Part shown: positions 57,853 through 64,000 of the stretch, piece after piece
Layout of the letters: every line of letters begins with the position of its first letter
Position numbering within the stretch: position 1 is the first letter of the stretch
NCBI RefSeq assembly: GCF_902167705.1
Contig: NZ_CABHMZ010000013.1
Span: 34,323-98,322 of the forward strand
DNA: 64,000 bases
Direction of reading: 5' to 3'
From: Streptococcus constellatus
GTDB taxonomy: Bacteria > Bacillota > Bacilli > Lactobacillales > Streptococcaceae
Made by a program: the position numbers and the translations under genes
Notes under the pieces: model-generated
Told to the model about the DNA's origin: nothing
Seen by the model: only the letters and a program-made list of their open reading frames with translations
Database searches by the model: none

Positions 57853-58187
57853 CAATCTATTCCTTATATAATGTATTCAAATGCAATCTATATTCATTGT
57901 AACGCAAAACAAGGTTCGTCGCAAGATTTTCACATCAAAAGGGCTCTTCATCATTTTCAGCAGGATAAAATAACTAAAAAAGATAATTCGGTTATTCGTT
58001 TGAAATATCAAATTATAATAGAAAAAATTAGGAATTTTTAACATTTTATAATCAAGAAAAAAGGAATATTCGGATTTTAGAATTTTTAGTAAAAAACAAA
58101 AATTTCACAAGAAAGTGGTTTCATTTTTGAGGTGCGAAAGTTGCTAAATCATGGTATACTAGAAGCAGATTGACTAAAGGAGCAAAA
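57853..58187 (+). promoter_or_regulatory. A/T-rich mnmE-rpiA gap with rpiA promoter
   Basis: About 335 bases between divergent genes. TTGCTA (58141-58146) and GGTATACT (TATACT 58154-58159) form a moderate promoter before rpiA. I see no gene, clear RNA or repeat in the remainder, which is very A/T rich. Confidence 0.55.
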
Positions 58188-58877
58188 ATGGAAAACCTCA
58201 AAAAAATAGCAGGAATCAAAGCTGCAGAATATGTGAAAGATGGAATGGTAGTTGGTTTAGGTACTGGTTCGACTGCCTATTATTTTGTAGAAGAAATTGG
58301 TCGACGTATCAAGGAAGAACAGTTAAATATTACTGCTGTCACCACTTCAAGCGCGACAAGTGAACAAGCTCGAAATTTGGGGATTCCACTGAAATCGATT
58401 GATGAAGTGGCAGAAGTAGATGTGACCGTTGACGGAGCTGATGAGGTGGACGTTGACTTCAATGGCATCAAAGGTGGCGGAGGTGCTCTGCTTATGGAAA
58501 AGGTTGTTGCCACTCCGACAAAGACCTACATTTGGGTAGTGGATGAAAGTAAAATGGTTGATAAACTGGGTGCTTTCAAATTACCCGTAGAAGTTGTGCA
58601 ATATGGTGCAGAACAGCTTTTTCGTCGTTTTGAACGCGCAGGCTACAAACCGTCATTTCGTGAAAAAGATGGTAAACGATATGTCACCGATATGCAGAAT
58701 TTTATTATCGATCTTGACTTAGGCGTGATTGAAAATCCAGTCGAATTTGGGCGAGAATTAGATCATGTAGTCGGCGTTGTAGAACATGGACTCTTTAATC
58801 AAATGGTGGATATGGTCATTGTTGCTGGAAAAAATGGCGTGCAAATTTTAAAATCAACCAAATCAAAAGGAGAGTAG
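58188..58877 (+). CDS. rpiA: ribose-5-phosphate isomerase A
   Basis: RpiA (229 aa) interconverts ribose 5-phosphate and ribulose 5-phosphate. Signature blocks are [43 protein letters not shown] and [15 protein letters not shown] 58188 follows AAGGAG; a start six codons upstream is not needed. In relatives it heads an rpiA-deoB-punA-deoD group; here deoB survives only as a fragment. Confidence 0.97.
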   Translation: MENLKKIAGIKAAEYVKDGMVVGLGTGSTAYYFVEEIGRRIKEEQLNITAVTTSSATSEQARNLGIPLKSIDEVAEVDVTVDGADEVDVDFNGIKGGGGALLMEKVVATPTKTYIWVVDESKMVDKLGAFKLPVEVVQYGAEQLFRRFERAGYKPSFREKDGKRYVTDMQNFIIDLDLGVIENPVEFGRELDHVVGVVEHGLFNQMVDMVIVAGKNGVQILKSTKSKGE

Positions 58878-58883
58878 AATTTT

Positions 58884-58975
58884 ATGTCGCATACAATTAT
58901 ATTCATGTCATTGTCATGGATTCAGTCTGAATTGGTACTGCATTAAATGCTGATTTTTATGAAAGCCAAAATGTT
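58884..58975 (+). pseudogene. deoB: relic of deoB (phosphopentomutase), 5' end only
   Basis: After AGGAGAG and an ATG at 58884, a shifted frame from 58895 reads NYIHVIVMDSV, a stop (TGA 58928-58930), then IGTALNADFYESQN. This aligns with the family N-terminus ([20 protein letters not shown]), with GGA changed to TGA at the conserved glycine and a small indel near the start. Only about 25 codons remain of the roughly 400 expected. The position between rpiA and punA is exactly that of deoB in other streptococci. Confidence 0.8.
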
Positions 58976-59086
58976 AGAGTATATAAAATAAGTTGTTCTA
59001 GTAAAAGTTACAAAACAGTTTAATATTTCATTTACCTTTTGGATAAAATTTTGAAAGGAAAGAGTATAAAAATAAGGATCAAAGAT

Positions 59087-59896
59087 ATGAATTTAATGGA
59101 TAAAATTAACGAAACAGCACAGTTTTTAAAAGATAAAGGAATTACTGTACCAGAATTTGGCTTGATTCTCGGATCTGGTTTGGGAGAATTAGCCGGTGAG
59201 ATTGAAAATGCTGTCAGCATTGACTATGCAGACATTCCCAATTGGGGCCGCTCAACGGTGGTGGGGCATGCTGGCAAATTGGTTTACGGCGATTTAGCAG
59301 GTCGGAAAGTGCTGGCTTTGCAAGGACGCTTCCATTTTTACGAAGGCAATCCCATGGAAGTAGTGACTTTCCCTGTCCGTGTGATGAAAGCGCTAGGTTG
59401 TGAAGGTGTCATTGTTACCAATGCTGCTGGAGGGATTGGATACGGTCCGGGAACTTTAATGGCTATTTCAGACCATATCAATTTAACTGGACAAAATCCT
59501 CTAATTGGAGCGAATTTGGACGAGTTTGGACCACGCTTCCCAGATATGTCTGATGCCTATACAAAAGTTTATCGTGAAAAAGCACACGCTGTAGCCGAAA
59601 AATTAGGTATTGACTTGAAAGAAGGAGTTTATCTGGGTGTGACAGGACCAACTTATGAAACACCAGCAGAAATCCGCGCTTTCCAAACTTTAGGTGCAAG
59701 TGCTGTTGGTATGTCAACCGTTCCAGAAGTAATTGTGGCAGCTCATTCAGGCTTGAAAGTATTAGGAATTTCAGCTATTACAAACTTTGCGGCTGGTTTT
59801 CAAAGCGAGCTAAACCACGAAGAAGTAGTAGAAGTGACAGAACGCATCAAGGAAAACTTTAAAGGACTTGTAAGAGCAATCCTTGCAGAACTATAA
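59087..59896 (+). CDS. punA: purine nucleoside phosphorylase I
   Basis: A 269-residue trimeric-type PNP that phosphorolyses inosine and guanosine. Family motifs are LILGSGLGELA, GRSTVVGHAGKLVYG, LQGRFHFYEGN, VTNAAGGIGYGPGTL, GVTGPTYETPAEIRAF and AVGMSTVPEVIVAAHSG. ATG 59087 is spaced well from AAGGA; a TTG-type start at 59039 lies in a non-conserved stretch. Its product ribose 1-phosphate needs DeoB for conversion to ribose 5-phosphate, and deoB is broken next door. Confidence 0.96.
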   Translation: MNLMDKINETAQFLKDKGITVPEFGLILGSGLGELAGEIENAVSIDYADIPNWGRSTVVGHAGKLVYGDLAGRKVLALQGRFHFYEGNPMEVVTFPVRVMKALGCEGVIVTNAAGGIGYGPGTLMAISDHINLTGQNPLIGANLDEFGPRFPDMSDAYTKVYREKAHAVAEKLGIDLKEGVYLGVTGPTYETPAEIRAFQTLGASAVGMSTVPEVIVAAHSGLKVLGISAITNFAAGFQSELNHEEVVEVTERIKENFKGLVRAILAEL

Positions 59897-59964
59897 ATAT
59901 AACTAAAATTTAAAAGAAAAAGAGAATGGAGCTTGCTCAATTTTCGCTTTTCTATAACCAATTA

Positions 59965-60070
59965 AAATGAAAGGAATGAGACCCGCACAAAACTCTTTCT
60001 GAAAGAATAGGTTCCTAGAAAATCAAAATTTTCTGTCACTTGTACTTCTCAGTTGAGATTTTTGACGGGC
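59965..60070. repeat. degenerate repeat between punA and deoD
   Basis: GGAATGAGACCCGCACAAAAC opens this stretch in two parts, resembling the GGAATGAGACA opening at 2286. A TCTTTCTGAAAGA inverted repeat and an AGAAAATCAAAATTTTCTG palindrome follow. It may separate deoD from the punA transcript; I see no clear ribosome-binding site for deoD in the bases after it. Confidence 0.45.
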
Positions 60071-60084
60071 TTGGTATCTTATTT

Positions 60085-60795
60085 ATGTCAATCCATATTG
60101 CAGCAAAACAAGGCGAAATTGCCGATAAAATTTTACTACCTGGCGACCCACTTCGTGCCAAATTCATTGCCGAAAACTTCTTAGAGGACGCTGTATGCTT
60201 CAATGAAGTTCGCAACATGTTTGGTTATACAGGGACTTATAAGGGGCATCGTGTCAGTGTGATGGGAACTGGAATGGGAATTCCGTCTATTTCTATCTAT
60301 GCTCATGAGTTGATTGTTAACTACGGTGTGAAATGTTTAATTCGTGTAGGAACTGCTGGTTCCTTGAATAAAGACGTCCACGTACGTGAATTGGTATTAG
60401 CACAAGCAGCAGCGACAAACTCGAACATCATTCGTAATGATTGGCCTCAATATGATTTTCCGCAAATTGCAAGTTTTCGTCTTTTAGATAAGGCTTATCA
60501 TCTTGCCAAGGATTTTGGTATGACAACGCATGTTGGAAGTGTCTTATCATCAGATGTTTTTTACTCAAACTACGGTGAAAAAAATATCGAACTTGGTAAA
60601 ATGGGAGTTCTGGCTGTGGAAATGGAAGCGGCAGCTCTTTACTATCTAGCTGCTCAATATAATGTCGAAGCACTTGGCATTATGACCATTTCAGATAGTT
60701 TAGTTAATCCAGACGAAGACACAACAGCGGAAGAACGACAAACGACTTTCACAGATATGATGAAAGTCGGCTTAGAAACGCTTATTTCAGAGTGA
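60085..60795 (+). CDS. deoD: purine nucleoside phosphorylase DeoD-type
   Basis: A 236-residue hexameric-type PNP with broad purine specificity. Motifs are [54 protein letters not shown] and [16 protein letters not shown] 60085 gives the standard [14 protein letters not shown]-terminus. The usual AGGAGG is missing because a repeat element lies upstream. The following HEPN-motif gene overlaps its stop codon. Confidence 0.96.
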   Translation: MSIHIAAKQGEIADKILLPGDPLRAKFIAENFLEDAVCFNEVRNMFGYTGTYKGHRVSVMGTGMGIPSISIYAHELIVNYGVKCLIRVGTAGSLNKDVHVRELVLAQAAATNSNIIRNDWPQYDFPQIASFRLLDKAYHLAKDFGMTTHVGSVLSSDVFYSNYGEKNIELGKMGVLAVEMEAAALYYLAAQYNVEALGIMTISDSLVNPDEDTTAEERQTTFTDMMKVGLETLISE

Positions 60796-61550
60796 TGCTT
60801 GGAAATTTAGATATAAAAGAAGAAATAGTGTATGCTATTTCTCGCTATGATTATGCTCATGCCTATAAATTGGCTCAAAGACTGAATGATGCAGAATCAA
60901 AGCTAGTTGAACTTTTGTATATCATGGCGGAGCGGAGAGAGTTGAATATCCGCCCTGCTATGGAATGTCAGTTGGAAATTAGAAATGATTTTCAACTTTT
61001 TTGTCATGCCTCTGAGGAAGATGAACAATTAGCAAACTACCTATATGACTTAGAAGCAAAGCTCAAAAACGAACAGGTGATTGATTTTATTCGTGCCGTT
61101 AGTCCGGCTATTTATCGGATTTTTATGCGTTTGATCAAGCTGGAAATTCCTGATATTGAATCCTATATTCATAATTCTAGAGAAGCGAGTTACGATCGTT
61201 GGAATTTTGATAAGATGAAAAAAACAGGGCATCCCATTTTGAGCACTTTTCATGCTGAAAGTCCAGTTCATTCTTCGAGTTTGGCCGGTTTGATTTTGCT
61301 ACTGGATTTGCCAGAGCAAGTTAAGATAATGTTCAAAGAACTACGAAAGTTGGAGAAATCTGTTCGGAATCCCTTGGCGCACTTGATTAAGCATTTTGAC
61401 GAAGAAGAACTGCATTCCACTACTGGATTTTCTTCTCAATTTTTTATGGAAATATTGATTTTGCTGGCGCAAGCAACAGGCATTACTTATGACGAAGAGC
61501 AGTTTTACTTTGATCGGGTTAATCAAGTCATCAAAACATTGATAAATTGA
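60795..61550 (+). CDS. HEPN-motif protein resembling the C-terminal part of Csm6-type ribonucleases
   Basis: A 251-residue protein with no membrane or signal segment. Near the C-terminus, ELRKLEKSVRNPLAHLIKHF contains Arg191-x4-His196, the RxxxxH signature of HEPN ribonucleases, in the R-N-x-x-A-H form common in Csm6/Csx1-type proteins. The preceding helices (SSLAGLILLLDLPEQVKIMF) fit an all-alpha HEPN fold. No CARF domain can be recognised in the N-terminal half. The ATG overlaps the deoD stop (TGATG), so it is coupled to nucleoside phosphorolysis rather than to any CRISPR locus here. Function unknown; a nuclease is inferred only from the motif. Confidence 0.65.
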   Translation: MLGNLDIKEEIVYAISRYDYAHAYKLAQRLNDAESKLVELLYIMAERRELNIRPAMECQLEIRNDFQLFCHASEEDEQLANYLYDLEAKLKNEQVIDFIRAVSPAIYRIFMRLIKLEIPDIESYIHNSREASYDRWNFDKMKKTGHPILSTFHAESPVHSSSLAGLILLLDLPEQVKIMFKELRKLEKSVRNPLAHLIKHFDEEELHSTTGFSSQFFMEILILLAQATGITYDEEQFYFDRVNQVIKTLIN

Positions 61551-61567
61551 GTGCTTTATTTCATTAT

Positions 61568-61607
61568 AAAATCCCATACAGCTTATTTCACTTGTATGGG
61601 ATTTTTT
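61568..61607. terminator. bidirectional terminator
   Basis: AAATCCCATACA and TGTATGGGATTTTTT form a 12-bp stem between the convergent HEPN-motif and LtaS-type genes, with A and T tracts suited to both directions. Confidence 0.9.
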
Positions 61608-61608
61608 G

Positions 61609-63789
61609 TTATTTAGATGAAGAGCTGGATTCTTCTGTTGATGAGGAAGAACCACTGCTACTTGTTGATTCAAATTGTTCCGGGTGAAGAGCACGATAAC
61701 TTGGTGAATCAAATAGCTCGACAGTTGAATTGCCACCGCGTTGGGTATAAAGGCTTGTAGATTCAGCACCTTTTTTCTTTTCAATAGATAATAATGATTT
61801 AAGTGAATTAGTGTAAGAATAATCCTTGGGGTTCACTTTTCCTAAATCATTTCCAGTATAGAAGCGAAGCAAGTCTCCAGTTTGAATCAGGTCACTCATC
61901 TTCAATTGCTCATTGGTCGTGTTGCGGATTTTTTCCAATTCTGCCGTAGTTGTTTCATCTGGATTGGTAATTTCTTCTCCTGTTTCTGTATAGTAAGTAC
62001 GTCCGCTGTAACTGGTATACTTAGGAGTTACGAAATAGTTTGATGAACGGAAAGCAACGGTTTGCTGATGTTTTGGAGAAAGTAAATCTTGTCCGACTTG
62101 TAGGTATTGTTTAGAGTCAATACCGAGCAAATGTTCTAAAGTAGGCAAGAGATCAACTTGACCGCCATAGGTATTAACGACTTTTCCTTTTGTCATGCCA
62201 GGAATAACGACCATGTAAGGAACTCTTTGTAGCATAGCGTTGTCATAGCTAGACCAAGTTTCAGAATTTTTGCCTAGTAATGGCGCCAGCGAAGGATTCC
62301 GTGAATTGGAAATACCATAGTGATCACCATAAAGAACGATGATAGAATTTTCATAAAGACCAGACGCTTTTAAGTAGTCAAAGAATGATTTAACGGCAGA
62401 ATCTAAGTAGTTTGCCGTAGCAAAATAACCATTGATTGTTTCATCCTTAGTTGAAGCAAGTGGGAAACCAATCTCGTCTCCAATCAAGCTAGTTGTATAA
62501 GGATAGTGATTAGAAACGGTGATGTATTTTGCATAAAATGGTTGTTGTAAATGTTCAAGATACTTAATAGAATCTTTGAACATAATCTTATCATTCAGAC
62601 CATATTGGAATGAATTCGTTTTGTTTTGCTTAGAAAAGTAAGAAGAATCGAAGAAATAGTTATATCCCCATTGTTTGTAGGTGGTATTTCGATTCCAGAA
62701 ACTACCAGCATTTCCGTGGAAAACGGCACTAGAATTATAACCATTTTTTGAGAGAATGTACGGAGCAGCTTGTTGCGTGTTTGTTCCACCATAGTTTACC
62801 ATAAAGGAGCCTTGATTGAGACCAAATAAACCAGTCTCTAACATCGTTTCTGCATCAGATGTTTTTCCAGCTTTTACTTGGTTAAAGATATTAGAAAAAG
62901 CAAACGTTGAGTTTGAATGATAAAGTGAATTGAGGAATGGAGTTACTTCGTATTCTTTACCCTCAGACTTTAATTTATAATCAATTAGGAATTGTTGGAA
63001 ACTTTCTAAGTGAAGATAGATGACATTTCTACCTTTAGCAATCCCATAATATTCTTTATTTGGCTCCGCATAGTGTGACTTGACATACTCTTCGACAGGT
63101 TTCAAATCTTCAGCACTTGCTTTAGAACGCTCTTTATTGGCGCTATATGTTTGGTTGGCGCTATATCCAAGAAAGGCAGGTAATCCTAAGGCGCGGACGA
63201 CATAATAATTGGAGAATCCGCGTGTCAACAACTCTGGACGGTCAACTTCTGCTAAGAAGAGATTGGCTGAAAAGAGCATACTAGATAAGGCAGTAATTGC
63301 AAAACTAGCTCGTTTATTAAAAGAACGATCGTCCAAACGAATCCATTTTTTATAAAAAAGGAAACCTAAGATTGGAAAATCAATGATGTAAATCAAATCT
63401 CCAGGTCTAAATAATTCAAGAGCAGCCTCTCCCAGACCAGCAGAAACACTACTTGAAGCTAGCATAGTATTGACAGTGACAAAATCACTAAACTCGCGAT
63501 AATAGATAGAGTTTGAAATGAGCCAGACAAATAATAAAATGTAAAGCGCAACTGCTAGAATATAGAAAACCTTGGTTTTTTTAATATAAAATGCTAGTCC
63601 AATCAGTAATAATCCTAATGGAAGAGGATTGATGATAGCGAGAAAGACTTGATAGGCACCTTGAATATCAAGATTAAAATCAACAGAGTAAGCCCACATG
63701 GTTTTCAGCCAGTAAAGGGTCAGTAAGGTCAAGACAAAACCTAGTCTTGTACTCATAAAGTTGAGTATCTTCCTAGTTATATTTTTCAC
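61609..63789 (-). CDS. LtaS-family polyglycerolphosphate/teichoic acid synthase-like sulfatase
   Basis: A 726-residue membrane enzyme. Five hydrophobic segments occupy about residues 12-195. An extracellular sulfatase-fold domain follows, with metal and nucleophile motifs VIYLHLESFQQFLID (Glu), FNQVKAGKTSDAETMLETG (catalytic Thr) and IIVLYGDHYGISN (Asp-His). It ends in a serine-rich tail (ESTSSSGSSSSTEESSSSSK). The start is a GTG at 63787-63789 after AAGGAAG. LtaS enzymes polymerise glycerol phosphate from phosphatidylglycerol; some streptococcal relatives have other glycerolphosphotransferase roles, so the product is left open. Confidence 0.9.
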   Translation of the reverse strand: MKNITRKILNFMSTRLGFVLTLLTLYWLKTMWAYSVDFNLDIQGAYQVFLAIINPLPLGLLLIGLAFYIKKTKVFYILAVALYILLFVWLISNSIYYREFSDFVTVNTMLASSSVSAGLGEAALELFRPGDLIYIIDFPILGFLFYKKWIRLDDRSFNKRASFAITALSSMLFSANLFLAEVDRPELLTRGFSNYYVVRALGLPAFLGYSANQTYSANKERSKASAEDLKPVEEYVKSHYAEPNKEYYGIAKGRNVIYLHLESFQQFLIDYKLKSEGKEYEVTPFLNSLYHSNSTFAFSNIFNQVKAGKTSDAETMLETGLFGLNQGSFMVNYGGTNTQQAAPYILSKNGYNSSAVFHGNAGSFWNRNTTYKQWGYNYFFDSSYFSKQNKTNSFQYGLNDKIMFKDSIKYLEHLQQPFYAKYITVSNHYPYTTSLIGDEIGFPLASTKDETINGYFATANYLDSAVKSFFDYLKASGLYENSIIVLYGDHYGISNSRNPSLAPLLGKNSETWSSYDNAMLQRVPYMVVIPGMTKGKVVNTYGGQVDLLPTLEHLLGIDSKQYLQVGQDLLSPKHQQTVAFRSSNYFVTPKYTSYSGRTYYTETGEEITNPDETTTAELEKIRNTTNEQLKMSDLIQTGDLLRFYTGNDLGKVNPKDYSYTNSLKSLLSIEKKKGAESTSLYTQRGGNSTVELFDSPSYRALHPEQFESTSSSGSSSSTEESSSSSK

Positions 63790-63925
63790 AAATTGTACTT
63801 CCTTGTCTTATTTCCTAAAATTTTCACTATTAAGTATAACATATTTTCGTTTTAAGTAGGTAATTTAAAATGTCGCATTCTTTTTTATCAGGATAAATTG
63901 TAAAATATAGTTCAACAAAAAAACT

Positions 63926-64000
63926 CATAGCGTTTCATTGGTGTAAACTGTAAGTAACCACACAAACAGAACCCGAGGAAAAACTATGAGCTACTCCCAT
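63926..64000 (+). mobile_element. left end of a probable IS30-family element, cut by the window edge
   Basis: An ATG at 63986 after CGAGGAA encodes MSYSH before the window ends, the opening of streptococcal IS30-family transposases (commonly MSYSHLT). The preceding 60 bases, starting about AACTCATAGCG, look like an insertion-sequence end and short leader. Only five codons are visible, so the family call rests on this short match. Confidence 0.5.

Overview
The window is chromosomal DNA from a low-GC lactic Gram-positive, almost certainly a viridans-type Streptococcus. The protein set (NrdHE, HPr/EI, UvrC, PepV, FtsW-Ppc, Tuf, TpiA, MnmE, RpiA-PunA-DeoD, LtaS-type synthase), the AGGAGG ribosome-binding sites, the TTGACA/TATAAT promoters and several gene neighbourhoods (DHH phosphoesterase-L31-flavodoxin, ftsW-ppc, a glycyl-radical locus with fsa-gldA) all point there. 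I cannot name the species from the sequence alone. No rRNA or tRNA genes were seen.

Layout. 1-2.8 kb: class Ib ribonucleotide reductase genes (minus strand) with an NrdR-type control region. 3.2-5.2 kb: ptsHI. 5.3-10.8 kb: uvrC, nitroreductase, pepV, an NmrA-like reductase and a uracil-DNA-glycosylase-like gene. 11.0-13.8 kb: a MarR-controlled osmoprotectant ABC transporter whose permease-binding-protein gene is broken by a 70-bp partial duplication. 13.8-17.9 kb: oxidoreductase, LdcB lipoprotein, cupin, L31, Pde2/NrnA and flavodoxin. 18.0-22.6 kb: solitary sufB, an orphan type II-A CRISPR tracrRNA on the minus strand, and a T-box leader controlling a broken kinase gene plus thrS. 22.7-27.2 kb: a decapitated TetR gene and an FtsX-type ABC exporter. 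27.3-40.1 kb: phosphoesterase, an Rrf2 regulator, a complete sugar-PTS/glycyl-radical-enzyme island (activase, DeoR, SorC, EIIA, EIIB, EIIC, GRE, aldolase, GldA), then a YwnB-like reductase, a double VOC protein and a flavin-type oxidase. 40.2-44.7 kb (minus): lysS, a histidine phosphatase, EbsC/YbaK, DUF368 and a GH25 lysozyme. 45.0-52.8 kb: ftsW, ppc, an ECF sigma/anti-sigma pair, tuf and tpiA. 52.8-56.3 kb: a large secreted GH25/repeat/C39-like protein. 56.5-61.6 kb: mnmE, then rpiA, a deoB relic, punA, deoD and a HEPN-motif protein. 61.6-64.0 kb: an LtaS-type synthase and the first codons of a probable IS30-family transposase.

How it works together. In the island at 28.7-37.9 kb a PTS-imported sugar phosphate would be processed by a glycyl-radical enzyme carrying the GCVE motif rather than the Cys-Cys pair of pyruvate formate-lyase. 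An FSA-type aldolase and GldA would follow. Two regulators and two kinds of repeated operator site, with the same geometry before both transport and enzyme genes, suggest dual control. The strongest surprises are the orphan tracrRNA with no cas9 or array nearby, the dual-operator architecture, the potentially reversible 70-bp duplication in the osmoprotectant transporter, a deoB gene reduced to about 25 codons, a HEPN-motif protein coupled to deoD, and an ECF sigma gene with an ECF-like promoter but no standard start codon.
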